The notes beneath the pieces are model-generated. The model saw only the letters and a program-made list of their open reading frames with translations. It searched no databases and was not told where the DNA came from. This document shows, piece after piece, positions 47,550 to 59,677 of a stretch of DNA of 64,000 nucleotides (the first letter of the stretch is position 1; every line of letters starts with the position of its first letter). Origin of the DNA: Candidatus Synoicihabitans palmerolidicus (GTDB lineage Bacteria; Verrucomicrobiota; Verrucomicrobiia; Opitutales; Opitutaceae); assembly GCA_020809425.1 (NCBI GenBank), contig JAGGDC010000003.1:1-64000 (forward strand). Direction: 5' to 3'. The position numbers and the translations under genes are program-made.

Positions 47550-48861
47550 GCTATCGTTTTACTCCCTCCTCCTAAACCTCTTCGTCGTAGCGGCGCTCGT
47601 CACCGCCAACGGATTCTTCGTCGCTGCCGAATTCGCCTTGGTCAAAGTCCGCCAAGGCGAACTCAAGGCGCTGGCCAAGACCGGCCACCGCAAGGCCCGG
47701 CGCGCCCTCTCCATTCAGCAGAATTTGGACACCTACTTGTCCGCCTGCCAATGGGGCATCACTCTTGCCTGTCTTGGACTGGGCTGGGTCGGCGAACCCA
47801 TGGTCGCCACTGCCCTTGCTCCCATTCTCGCCGCGCTAAACATCCCCGCGGAGTGGAACCACTACATCGCCTTCCCCGTGGCGTTTACCGTCATCACTTT
47901 CCTCCACATCACCCTGGGGGAACAGGTGCCCAAGATCTACGCCATCGCCAAATCCCATCGTGTGACCCTGCTCATCGCGCACCCTCTGCATTGGTTCGCC
48001 GTCTGTTTCAAACCGTTCATTTGGGCGCTCAATGCCCAGAGCAACAGCATGCTGCGTATCATTGGTTTTGATACCAGCGAACCCCACGGCAGCGCCTTGA
48101 CCGCCACCGAACTGCGCCTCCTCCTTCGCGAATCCCAGGACGGCGGCCACGTCTCGGTGAAGGAGCACAAGATGATCGTCAATGTGCTCGATCTGGAGGA
48201 CAAATTCGCCCGCCGCTACGCCGTACCACGACACGCGGTCGTCACCCTCGATATCAACAAATCCCTCGAGGAAAACCTCCAGCTCGCCGCCCGCTCCCAA
48301 CATACCCGTCTGACCCCTCTGCGATGGCAGTCTGGAAAAATGCCTCGGGGTCATTCATGTCAAAGACCTCTACCAAAACCTCGCCGAGCACCGCGCCGTG
48401 ACCGACCTCAAGTCCCTCGCCCGCCCCCTCAGCATCCTGCCCGAAACCATCAAACTGGAGTCCCTGCTCGCCCACTTCCAAAAGAAGAAAGAACACCTCG
48501 TCCTGCTCGTCAACGAGTTCGGCAGCCTCTCCGGCATGATCACGATGGAAAACGTGCTCGAAGAGGTGGTCGGCACCATCGAGGATGAATTCGACCACGA
48601 AGTGAGCTGCATCACTTTGCTCAACCCGACCGAAGCCGACGCCAAGGGCTCCTGCCCCATCAACCACCTCTGTCGTGCGTTCAACCCGCCCCCCGCGACA
48701 CCGATGCCGATACCGTCGGCGGCTACATCACTGAACTCGCCCAGCGCATCCCCCTCAAGGGAGATTCCGTCAGCGACACCGACTTCACCTTCACCGAAGC
48801 CACTCCGTCCTCCATCTCCAAAGTCAAAATTACCACCAATTCCACCACCCCCTCAGTATAG
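47550..48861 (+). pseudogene. CNNM/hemolysin-type (DUF21-CBS-CorC) membrane protein, frameshifted
   Basis: LVTANGFFVAAEFALVKVRQGELKAL...HITLGEQVPKIYAI...; CBS/CorC part LVLLVNEFGSLSGMITMENVLEEVVGTIEDEFD in another frame. Confidence 0.87.
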
Positions 48862-49094
48862 ATTCGCTCCGACTGATGCGGAGGCGGAAACTGCCGCGAG
48901 AGGTATCCTCTCCTAGCCAAAAGACCAACCGTGCCTCTCAACCCCCAAAGTCCTGCGGTGCGTAGGCACGCCCTCCCGGGGTTAGTAATTGAAAAAGCCA
49001 CCGGCTTTCCAACCGCCCTCATGGTCCTCATTGTCCTCCTTTAAACCCAATCCCACGCCACTCCACACTCGCCGCCTTATCCGGATTTCTGCTC

Positions 49095-50425
49095 ATGCGC
49101 TTCCCCTCCGTTCGCTCAGCCCTCCTCCTTGCCACGCTGCCCTTTGCTCCGCTCCCAGCTCAGGAAATCAGCCCCTTGCTCTTCGGCCAAAATCATTGAC
49201 TGGCCGACGGCGACGAAGACCGCTCCGGTTACTTGCATCTGCTGTGGGATCAGGTCCAGGCCAGTGGCGTGCAAGCCATCCGCATTGGAGGCAACGGCTA
49301 CCAACAGGCCTTCCCTGATCGCACCAAACTCGACGAAATGGTTGCCGCCATTCACGCCATCGGGACCGAACCCATCCTTCAGATTCCCAGCACCTTCACC
49401 GCCCGCCAAGCCGCCGAACTGGTCGAGCATTTCTCCCAGGGTGATGAACGCGACGTCCACCTCTGGTCCATCGGCAACGAACCTTTCCTGCACCAGGAAT
49501 TCACCCTCGAAGAGGTCCACGCCTATATCCTGCGGATCGCCACCGCGATGAAGGAGGTCTCCCCCGGCATCACGCTCTTCGTCTACGACGCCGCTTGGCT
49601 GCAAAAACCGCACTTCGAAGCCCTCTGCGGCGGCCTCCTCGATGCACCGGCCTGCGCGTCAATGACTCGTGGCTCATCGACGGCTTCACTTTCCACAGCT
49701 ACCCTAACGGCGAGACGTTTACCCGCGCCGATGTTGTGACCACCGGTCCCGCCAAAATCGAAGCCGACTTCATCGCCCTCAAAACTCTCTTCGCTCACGC
49801 CGGCGCCCTCCACGGCCGCACCGGCCCCCACGCCCTCCGCTGGGGTTTGACCGAGATGAACGTCACCTACGCCAACCCCGACCGCGAAATATCCGGCATT
49901 GGTAACGTTTTTTTCTTGGGTGGCCAATTCGTCGCAGAAATCTTTGGCCTCGGCATGAAACACGGAGCCACCTTGCTAAACCAATGGTGCATCAACGAAA
50001 CCGACTCCGTGCGCACCGATTTTGGCTACCTCGGCTTGCCCGGTGAATTCTATCCCCGCTCCAGCTACTACCATATGCAACTCATGAGCGCGCACCTGGG
50101 TGGCATGTATTTATCGAGTAGTGACAATCAGGATACCGTAAAAACCGTCGCCAGCGCCGACCCCGATCACATCGCCGTACTGGTGCTCAACCAGGATCCC
50201 ACCGAGACGTTCGCTTTCGAGGTCAACTTCGGCCCAGTCCCGTCCCACTCCGCTCCGCTTCAAATCCAAGTCGATACCGCGTTCGCCGCCACCCACTCGG
50301 GCTCTATTCCCCCGCAAACATCCCAACTTCTCCTCTTCAACCTCGATGGTTCCTGGCAGGAAGGCTGGATCTACGGTATCGCCCAAAACCTGAAATACTC
50401 CGGGCCCGAGCCGATGTCCCGGTAA
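49095..50425 (+). pseudogene. Secreted glycoside hydrolase (clan GH-A-like), in-frame TGA (49198-49200) plus frameshift at about 49650
   Basis: MRFPSVRSALLLATLPFAPLPAQEISPLLFGQNH*LADGDEDRSGYLHLLWDQVQASGVQAIRIGGNGYQ...WSIGNEPFL...WGLTEMNVTY. Confidence 0.75.
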
Positions 50426-50490
50426 ACCCTTCACCGCTGAAGCCCTCCATCGCCAAAGTTCGCCAAGCCTGAGCCTCTCCACTGCGCCTC

Positions 50491-51367
50491 TCACTCCGCC
50501 CGTGCCAAGCCACTCAACAACCGCCCCACCGCATCTCGGATCGCCTCCGGGCGCTCCCACGGCACCAAGTGCCCCTGATCCTTCAATAAAACCGTCTCCC
50601 GCACCGCCGCCTACGCGTGCTGCGCCCAAAATGTATGATGCGCCGGGGGCACCAGCCCATCCTTGTCCCCGTGTATAACGATGAGAGGTGTGCGCACCGT
50701 CGCCCAGCGAGGCACCATCGCCGCCAACTCCACCGGGAGAGGCTCCAACTCGTCATTCGCCGCATCCAACTGCGCCGGCACCGCCCACTTGATCATCTTC
50801 CACCGCGCCACCGTCTGATACCACGTGGACCTCTCGATCGCCGGATCCACCGACGCCGAAACCACCACCGCTCCGTCCACCAACTCCGGATAATCCGAAT
50901 ACCGCCCGCGCCACAATCGTGCCACCCAATGAGTGCCCCACTACGATCGCCGGTCGGTTCTCCGGAAACCGCCGCAGGACCACCGCCACCGCGGCCGCCT
51001 GATCCCCCAAATCCGTCTGCAAATTCATGTATCCCGACTCCCCCCACCCGGGTCGATCCATGGCCACCACGCGCGCCTTATTCGCCAACGCCGGATCAGC
51101 CAGAAAGCTCGAAAAATTCCCCCAACTCCCCAGTGTGCCATGCACAAATAGAACCAACGGTCCGTCCACCCGCCCCGTCACCATCACCCGAACCTCTCGA
51201 TCGCCATGTGTCACCGTCCATGATTCCGGCCGCGCCATCCCCGCATAACGTTCTTCCCACGTCCGCGCAGAGGTCGCGCAACTCGCCACCACCACAACCA
51301 CGCCGACCACCAGCAAGATTGAAATAGGATGGAGTAAAAATCGAACCATAAGCGGGTGCGTACACAT
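50491..51367 (-). pseudogene. Alpha/beta hydrolase, frameshift plus in-frame TAG (50611-50613)
   Basis: GPLVLFVHGTLGSWGNFSSFL...PAIVVGHSLGGTIVA..., then WATVRTPLIVIHGDKDGLVPPAHHTFWAQHA*AAVRETVLLKDQGHLVPWERPEAI. Confidence 0.87.
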
Positions 51368-51534
51368 ACGGGCAGGTCAATAGACGCCCTAAGAGTCAAA
51401 CCTCTCATTCAAAATTCCCCTCAACTCCGCCCCTCCCGCACACGTAGGGGCGTCGCTCGCCGACGCCCGCCAAACCTGTCCGCCCGGTTGGTTGATTTCC
51501 CGACCGCCCGCTCGATTTCAGCACTATCGCCGGT

Positions 51535-52076
51535 CTAGGCCGGTCTTTCGCGTCGCAGCAACGCGTTGAGGATATGATCGACGTAATGATCATACAACCA
51601 TTCCGCCTCCCGCCCCCCCCTCCTTTCGAAACCCGAGACGCTGGGGTATCGCTTGACTCCTCTCATTCCCCGAGGCCACAGCGATTACCAGTCGGTTCAA
51701 TTGATATTCGTCAAAAGCATGCGCTACCCACGCGCGACAGCAGGCCGTCCTGATCCCCTTGCCCTCATGGGACTTTGAAAGCCAATACCCCAAACTCGCC
51801 GTCTGGTTGCCTCGGTTGAGCTGGTTATATCCGATAACATCACACAGCGTTTCATCGTGCCAAATACCGCAGGTGAACGCGCCGGTCTCCGCATAGGTGC
51901 GCAACATGGAGGCGATGAAAGCCGCCGTGTCCTTTTCCTCCGTTGTGCCATCGAGCCACGGCAACCACTGCCGAAGATGAGCTCGATTGGCATCCGTCAA
52001 CTGGAACAACTGAGCGGCGTGCTGCCCCCTCCAACAATTGCAGTTGGGTTCGGGCGGTAATCTGCTTCGTAAACAT
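51535..52076 (-). pseudogene. GNAT acetyltransferase (ribosomal-protein Ser/Ala acetyltransferase-like), frameshifted at both ends
   Basis: LTDANRAHLRQWLPWLDGTTEEKDTAAFIASML...GYWLSKSHEGKG...NRLVIAVASGNERSQAIPQRLGFRKEG; C-terminal EWLYDHYVDHILNALLRRE in another frame. Confidence 0.82.
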
Positions 52077-52172
52077 AGTGGGTTTCACGATTCACTATAC
52101 GACCAATTGGCCCGCCACGGCATCCGTTTTAGCGACTGGCTGGGTCAGCTGCGTCATTTTTAAAGGTCAAAA

Positions 52173-52635
52173 TTATTCGTTCACAACGCGCCACGCATCC
52201 ACGATGGACTGCATATCCGGCGGATTTTCTTCATACTGGAGGACGTCTTTGGGTAAACTCATCCATCGCTGCGTATCTCGCGTCCAGATATGCGCGACCG
52301 GCGGTAATGTCGATGAATCGTCGAGCGTCCCCGCATGGATCGTGATATACTCTTTCGAGTCCGGACGTTCGCTCCAGAGCGCAGAGAGGCAATGCGGGCA
52401 GCGATGAATAATTCGCGTTCGGTCATCAGCTTCCGTTCGCTCATAGGGTTTCGCCCCCCCCCTGCACCACGGTCACCCCGCCATAGGGTACTCGCAAAGC
52501 GAGGACGAATCCGGAACCCGTGACGGTCTGGCAATCTGAGCAATGACAGGCAAAAAGCGTGACCGGTTCAGCCACCATCTTGTAGCGGACGGATCCGCAT
52601 ATACAGCCGCCTCGTGAATGCTTCAATGTGCCCAT
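52173..52635 (-). pseudogene. GFA (glutathione-dependent formaldehyde-activating enzyme)-like protein, frameshifted in a poly-G/C tract
   Basis: GGCICGSVRYKMVAEPVTLFACHCSDCQTVTGSGFVLALRVP, then HRCPHCLSALWSERPDSKEYITIHAGTLDD in another frame. Confidence 0.83.
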
Positions 52636-52960
52636 TTCCTCCTTTCGTTAAAATATGAGAACTTCCATGGCCATCCCTAACACGGTGCCGTGATGATTCA
52701 CGTTTCCGGGGAATAGATTAGGTATCGAGCAAACCGACGAAAATTCCCTCAAGGACAACGTGAACCGGGCCCACCACCCAGCTCACGGGTAAGGCCACCG
52801 CATGAAAGGGCGAAGCGCGCCGGCGGCCGAATCCGACTATCCCGCAAAACTTTGCCGATATTCACCCAGAATATATCTCGCCCTACCGGCGTATACTTCC
52901 TGCCGTGATCTTCTGCCCGTCTACGGCCCACCCCGATCCTTCCTTCACCCCTTTCGCTCC

Positions 52961-54205
52961 ATGCTTCCCATGCGTCTCTCTGCCTTCTTCCTCCTTTTGA
53001 TCACTCCTCTCTTCGCCACGGACTTTGTCATTACCGATCACGGCGCGATCGCTGATGGCACCACCCTCAACACCGCCGCCATCCAAACCACCTCGACGCG
53101 GCCTGCAACGCCGGTGGGGGCCGGGTCGTGATCCCGGAGGGCACCGTTCGTAGCGGCTCGATCTTTCTCAAACAGGGCGTCGAACTCCACGTCGCCACCG
53201 GTGGCACCTTACTCGGCTCCGACGACATCGAGGGATTACCCGAAACGCCGCACTCGCGTCGAGGGGCACTTCCCCCAATGGCACGTTGCCCTCGTCAACG
53301 CCTCCGAAATCGACGGTCTGAAACTCTCCGGTTCAGGGGAAATTAATGGTAACGGTCGTGTCTTTTGAGAGGCCTTCTGGGCCCGCCGTAACGAAAACCC
53401 CAAGTGCACCAATCTCGAGGTGGAGCGCCCTCGCCTTCTTTTCATCGACCGCTGCACCAACGTCGATATCCGCGATCTCCAGCTGAAACATTCCGGCTTC
53501 TGGAACCTTCACCTCTACCGGTGCCGCGATGTGTTGATCGAAAATCTCGCCATCCGCGCTCCGGGACCGGGAGCGCCGGTGCGCGCGCCGAGCAGCGACG
53601 GCATCGATATTGATAGCAGTCAAAACGTCACCGTTCGGGGCTGCCTGCTCTCCGTCGACGACAACTGTATCGCCCTGAAAGGCCCCAAGGGTCCGCTCGC
53701 GGACCAAGACGAGTCCAGCCCCCCCGTCGAAAACATCCTCGTCGAGAATTGCGTCTTCCAAGACGGCCACGGCGTGCTCACTTGCGGCAGCGAAGCGACC
53801 CTCGTGCGCCATGTGGTCATCCGTAACTCCAAAGTCATCGGCGATATCAATCTGGTGCGCCTCAAACTTCGCCCCGACATCCCCCAGCACTACAGCAACA
53901 TTCTCTTCGAAAACATCGCATTGGACGGCGGCGGCCGCCTCTTTGACATCAAGCCTTGGCTCCAGTTTGTCGATCTCACGGGTCACCCGAAACCGTCCCG
54001 CAAAGTCGACGGCATTGTCCTGCGTAACCTGTCCGGCCACTACGGCACCCCCGGTCGTATCGTGACCAACAAGGGCGATGTCCTCGATCCCATCGTGATC
54101 GACAATGTCCATCTAACCTTCGATCGACCCGCGTTCAAACGAGGTGACAACGTCACCTTCGACGTCCGTAACTCGACGTTCAACGGCGAGCCGGTCACGC
54201 CCTGA
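52961..54205 (+). pseudogene. GH28-like polygalacturonase, frameshifts plus in-frame TGA (53366-53368)
   Basis: VVIPEGTVRSGSIFLKQGVELHVATGGTLLGS, GEINGNGRVF*EAFWARR, GFWNLHLYRCRDVLIENLAIRAP, SSDGIDIDSSQNVTVRGCLLSVDDNCIALKG. Confidence 0.9.
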
Positions 54206-54295
54206 TGCCTCTTCACTCGCAAAGCGAGTGTCACGTCTCCGATACCCGCGCCGGCCAACCCGCCCTCTTCTCGGATGCCCGACCGATCGCCGGGT

Positions 54296-55401
54296 CTAAT
54301 ACCCGACGGTATCTTCGATCTCGATGCCGTGGCCATCCAGACCGACGATCTTCCGCTGACTGTTGGTGAGCAATCGGATGCGCTGCAGTCCGAGGTGCCG
54401 CAATATCTGCGCTCCCACCCCGTAATCGCGTAGGTCCATGGTCGACACTTCACTGGCCCCGGTGGCGGACAGCCGCCGCACCATGGCGCTCGAGCCGTCC
54501 GTCGGCTCCATGTACAGCAAGACGCCCGCCCCCTGGGCCACGATGGCCTTCATGGCTCGCTCCACTCCCGCATTTTCGCTGGCTCGGGCATCCCGGAAGA
54601 CGTCCGTGAAAATATTTTGGCTATGCACCCGCACCAGCGTTGAGCTCGCCCCCACTTCGCCGTGCACCAGCGCGAGATGATGGCGGTTGTCCAAGCGGTT
54701 CTTGAAGACGTGAGCCACAAAAGTGCCGTAGTCTGATTCAAACGGAGCTACACTGACTTCATCCACCAACCGATCGAAACGCAGGCGATGTTCAATGAGT
54801 TGCTCGATCGAAATCATGCGCAAACCAAAGCGCTCCTTAAACTTAACCAGGTCGGGCACTCGCTGCACCGTGCCATCATCATTGACCAATTCGCACAAAA
54901 TCCCGCTCGCGGGCAAACCAGCCAGCACCGCCAGATCAATCGCCGCTTCGGTATGCCCCGCCCCGCTCCAACACTCCGCCGAGGCGTGCTCGTAGGGGGA
55001 ATACGTGCCCGGGCTGCACCAAGACTTCCGGCTTCCGACTCCGCCGCCGCCAACAACGTGATGGTGCGAGCACGATCCGTCGCACTGATCCCCGTGGAAA
55101 TACCTTCCCGGGCGTCGACGCTCACCGTGAAATCCGTGCGATGCACCTCCCGATTGCGCGCCACCATGGGCTCCAGGCCCAGCTTCTTGAGCTGCGGTTC
55201 CAACATGGGTACACACACGATGCCACTCCCGTAGCGAATCATCATGTTGACCGTCTCCGGCGTCGCCTTCGACGCGGCCATGATCAAATCGCCTTCGTTC
55301 TCTCGATCCGCGTCATCCGTCACAATGACCAGCTTGCCGTCAGCAATATCTTGAATCGCGGCTTCAACAGAATCGAAAACTGGGTCGGTGGAAGAATCCA
55401 T
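54296..55401 (-). pseudogene. ribBA: 3,4-dihydroxy-2-butanone-4-phosphate synthase / GTP cyclohydrolase II-like (RibBA), two frameshifts
   Basis: [48 protein letters not shown]...[15 protein letters not shown], (frame 2) [13 protein letters not shown], (frame 3) [30 protein letters not shown]... Confidence 0.9.
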
Positions 55402-55521
55402 AGTTGTACCATGAAGCGGACAACATCCACGCGCTGTCAAAGCCGCGCTGACGATTCCACCGCCTCTATTCGCCCCGTTTCTAGCCCGCATTCACACCGC
55501 CTTCGACCTCCGGCCAAAGCT

Positions 55522-56817
55522 TCAGGACGTCGACTTATGCCTGATTTCCTCCTCTCCAACGGGCCGGCGGCGCCAGAAATTCGCCAATACTGAACCGGAA
55601 ATATTCATCCAAGGGCTAAACACCGCCGACGCCAAGCCCTCCGTCGCCAGTTTCCCCATCGCCCCCGCCAAACCCGAGGCCATGCCGCCATTCTGTAAAC
55701 CCACCTCGAGCGCCACGGTGCGCGCCGATTGCACGTCCAGACGGCACAACCGCGCCAGCCCATAACCGAAGCCGTACCCCAACCCATTGTGCAGTATCGC
55801 CACCACGATCAGCACGCCCCCCACCGCCAACAGGGAATCTCTCCCCGCCGCCGTCGTGACCGTCGTAAAATACACGATACCCGCCATCGACAACAGTGGC
55901 ATCGCCTCGCTCGATTCGCGGCCACAAGCAGGTCGCCGCGTGGTAGCTCGCCCCAAAAGCAATCGCACCAAAGACAAAACCAGCCAATTCAACCACCAGC
56001 CCGGCGCCTTCACTCAGGCCCACGCGCCACGCCCAGTCCCGGATCAGGAACAAAAACACCGCCACGCTACCGCCAATCACCTGAGCCCAGGCCACCTTGT
56101 GCTCCGTACACTCCGGAGCGTGTTTCAGACAATCGTGCAACAACGCCGCCCCAATCGGCACCACCACGATTTTGATGATCGTCGTCATCATGCCGAGAAA
56201 ACTCACCTCCACCAACTCCCCGGCCAACAACTTCATCCATAAGGGTGTCATCAGCGGTGCCAACATCGTCGCCACCGCCGTGGCGGTGACCGAGAGCGCC
56301 AGATTGGCCTTCACGATATAACACATGACATTGGACGCCAAGCCACTCGAACACGCCCCCTCAAAATTACCCCCGCCGCAATCTCCGGAGGGAGCGCAAA
56401 GACCCGCGTCAACACCCAACCCATCAGCGGCATGATCAGAAACTGACATCCCACCGCCACGACCACCGCCCAAGGCATCTTCAGCACTCCGGCAAAGTCC
56501 TTCAGCCTTATCTGCGTGCCCATGCCAAACATCACCGCCTGCACCACTCCCAACACCAGCCACTTGTGCCGCAAATCGAAGTTCCCCCAAGGTGAAAAAG
56601 CCGCCGGATACAACATCGCCGCCGCTACGGCCGCGAGAATCCACGCCGTGTAACGGTAACTGGACAGGGCAGGTACCGCCGCCAATCCCACCGCCAGACC
56701 CACCACCGCCACGACCGCTGCCGGCATCCATAGCGCGGGCCAACCCATGGCGAGTCCAATCGGCACGGCCAGCAATCCTGCCAGGCCGATCCAGAGAAAG
56801 AGTTTAGGGGTAGTCAT
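55522..56817 (-). pseudogene. Bile acid:sodium symporter (BASS) family transporter, multiple frameshifts
   Basis: VLGVVQAVMFGMGTQIRLKDFAGVLKMPWAVVVAVGCQFLIMPLMGWVLTRVFALPPEIAAGVIL..., GACSSGLASNVMCYIVKANLALSVTATAVATMLAPLMTPLWM. Confidence 0.85.
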
Positions 56818-56879
56818 CAATGGGGGAGACACGCGATTCGCGCCTGAGGCTCTGCCTCACAGCACCGTGGCCAAATGGG

Positions 56880-57311
56880 TAATCGCCAGGAGTGGGCTCG
56901 CCAAAATGGGTACCCCACGATCCTTCGGGTCAGCGTATCCACCACTCGACCCACGGAAGCCTGCGCCAGTAAAATCACATCCACGTCGCCCGATAACTCC
57001 CGCCGCGCTGAGACCTCGAGGACATCATGCTGGGTCGCATCTCCGGCCATGAGCGCCTCAAACGCCGGGCCGAGCAACGAACAGGTCACCAACACATGAT
57101 CGGCCCCTCCGGTCTCGGCCGCGGCAATATACCCGCCCACGCGTCGCGCGATTGCCGCCGTGAAACTGCCTTCTTGGCGGATGGCGCCCACAAGGCTGTC
57201 GTCAACACTGTTGTCGGTATCAACCTCCGGCCAATGCACTCGGCACAGGTGTTGACAAATCGGCACCAGGGTCGCGGAGGTGTGAATGAGAGCGAGAGTC
57301 TGGCGGGCCAT
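56880..57311 (-). pseudogene. Asp/Glu/hydantoin racemase family protein with internal deletion and 3' frameshift
   Basis: MARQTLALIHTSATLVPICQHL...VDDSLVGAIRQEG...DHVLVTCSLLGPAFEALMAGDATQHD...DVDVILLAQASVGRVVDTL; the middle of the usual fold is absent. Confidence 0.7.
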
Positions 57312-57326
57312 GGGAACAGATAACGA

Positions 57327-58614
57327 TTAGAGTCTGCCTCGACGCACGGAATCGAGAAAATCGGGCGAACCGACTTGTCCCCCCTTTGAACACAATTTCG
57401 AGATCTTCAATGGGCATGTCCGTCCCGCACGCCCGGCACAACGGGGCACCTCGCGCCAGTGGTCCCATCATGGTGAGGCTCTCGATCCCCAAAGTCCGCC
57501 CGGCGTAGCACGATGTGTCTCCTCCCACCACCACCACCCGACGCACCACTCCCGCCGCCACCGCCTCTCGGGCCAAACTTCCCAACGCCAGACCGACCTC
57601 CCGCGCCGACGCCACTGCGCCCACTTCGCCGCGACTGGTACACACCACCACGGATCGCCCGGTACGCAAAGCGGTCACGACTCGAACCGACACCGCCGAC
57701 ACCGCCGCGTGCTCCGGCGAGACGTCGATCACCAAAAATCCGTGCTCCTCCGCCCACGCGATCTCGCCCGCCGTCACAGGCGAACAACTACCCGACACCA
57801 TCAGCACCGCGTCCCGTTCGCCCAGTTCCGTCCCCATCGAGGCGGCTTCGGTCGCCGTCGCCAACGCCGTACTGACCGCCGAAGAGCCGACCGAAAACCA
57901 CGGCGCCGTCCCTCGTTCGTCGATGAGTCTTCCCACCACTTGGAGGTGTTCCGCCGTCAGTCCATCAAACAACACCACGCCCACGCTTTCGTCTTCCAGC
58001 ACCCGGTCGAGCGCTGCTGACGCATCTCCTTCCAGCGCGATCATGTCGACCAATGCACGGCCCAACTTGGTCTGCGCCGCAAGGTGTCTCAACAAGTCTG
58101 CTTCCTGCATCGGGGTCACGGGATGACTCACCATCGCGGGATGCCGATCAAGCCGGTGGATCGCTCCCTCACTGCCAATACCAAATCGCGCGAACAGTTG
58201 CCCAAATGCCACATAGCGTCCGAGATCCGGCGCCCCGACCAGCAACGGGACTCACCGCTGTCTGAACAGGTCTCGCCCCACTTCGATCGCCCGGCCAATA
58301 CTGCCGGTCTGCGGTGACGAATCAAACGTCGAGCACACCTTGTAGTGGATATGCTGCGGACCAAGCTCACGCAACGCCTCCAACGCCGGCCGCAACACCT
58401 GCGCCAACTCATCCGAACTCAACGCGCGAGTGAGTCCCGCCACGCCCACCGCATCGAGGCGCTCCGACAACGCCGCCAATTGAGCGCGAGTCGGCGGTCG
58501 CAGAAACAACGCCGTGCGCATGTCAACTCGCGTCAACGATTCGAGCGCATCCGTCGATCCCGTGAAGTCGTCGGCAAAAAACGCCAACCGGAGTGGCGTG
58601 GGCTCAACCGTCAT
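57327..58614 (-). pseudogene. Four-carbon acid sugar kinase (DUF1537) family protein, in-frame TGA (58252-58254) plus 3' frameshift
   Basis: LRLAFFADDFTGSTDALESLTRVDMRTALFL...HYKVCSTFDSSPQTGSIGRAIEVGRDLFRQR*VPLLVGAPDLGRYVAFGQLFA...GGDTSCYAGRTLGI...EIVFKGG. Confidence 0.88.
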
Positions 58615-58762
58615 AACGCTTCCAGCTTTTGCCTTGTTCCCGCCTGCTCGGAATACCGGGGGCAACGCCCCTCCGATGTCGGCCTGGCGGTCTCCCTGGA
58701 GGAAGACGCCTCACTGCCATCACTCTGGGTTATCCGTTGCATGTGCAAAGTGCCGGCAGGGA

Positions 58763-59340
58763 TCAAAAGCTCTCGGCCGCCCCGCCATCAATCGGCAGGA
58801 CCACTCCGTTCACGTAGCTGGCGGCTGGCGAAGAGAGATAGACCGCCGCCCAACCGATGTCATGCGGTTCCCCAAAACCACCGGTCGGTATGCGCCCGAG
58901 AATTTTAGCCCGCCGAGCGGGATCATCCTGCAGGGCCTGCTCCCGCATCGGCGATCCAATCCAGCCGGGCGCGATCGCATTCACGCACACGCCGTCGGCT
59001 CCCCATTCCGTGGCCAAAGTGCGCACCACGCCTATATACGCACTCTTGGCCGCAGAATAAGCGACCACGCGTGGCATACCCATGAGAGAGACCATCGAGG
59101 CCATGAAGATTACCGAACCCCTACGCCGCTCCACCATTCTGCGACCCACTTCACGGGTAAGTGCAAAGGCACCGCAGAGATGGGTCTGCAGCACCGCGAC
59201 AAATTCATCGTCAGTCGTATCAAGGGCCGGCTTTTCAAGGTGCACCCCGGCGTTGTTAATCAGGATCGAAATCGGCCCCGCCAGACGCTCGGCCGTGCTC
59301 ACCAGTTCAGGCAAGCTGGCCAACTTGGTCACATCTCCGG
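58763..59340 (-). pseudogene. Short-chain dehydrogenase/reductase, N-terminally deleted
   Basis: DVTKLASLPELVSTAERLAGPISILINNAGVHLEKPALDTTDDEF...YSAAKSAYIGVVRTLATEWG...NAIAPGWI; the Rossmann GxxxGxG N-terminus is missing. Confidence 0.88.
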
Positions 59341-59676
59341 GCCGCGCCACCGCCGCGGGTCCGATCGAAGCCAAACTCCAGCCCAACACACACAGATCAT
59401 GAGGCCCACTCTCACCCCCAACCGATCCATCATCCATCCTCCCAGCGCATAACCGATCGCAGAGGCGGCAGGGAACGCGGCAATGATGTTGCTGTAGTCA
59501 ATTTCACTCCAGGACAACTCGCCCATCAGTGCTGGCTTGAGCACACCGAGGACCTGCCGATCCATGTAATTGATCGTAGTGGCCAGAAACAAGAGGGTAC
59601 AAATGACCCAACGGAAACGGCCGCGTGGTGATCCAACTCCGAGAGGGGTAAAGTTGGATGGGGGCGGGGTATTCAT
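59341..59676 (-). pseudogene. 5' remnant of an MFS (ExuT-like hexuronate) transporter
   Basis: RFRWVICTLLFLATTINYMDRQVLGVLKPALMGELSWSEIDYSNIIAAFPAASAIGYALGGWMMDRLGVRVGL, then directly the SDR 3' part. Confidence 0.85.
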
Positions 59677-59677
59677 A

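Noticed and set aside
54217-54233. CACTCGC-aaa-GCGAGTG after GH28 as a terminator
   Set aside because: Short stem with no following T-run; too weak to call.
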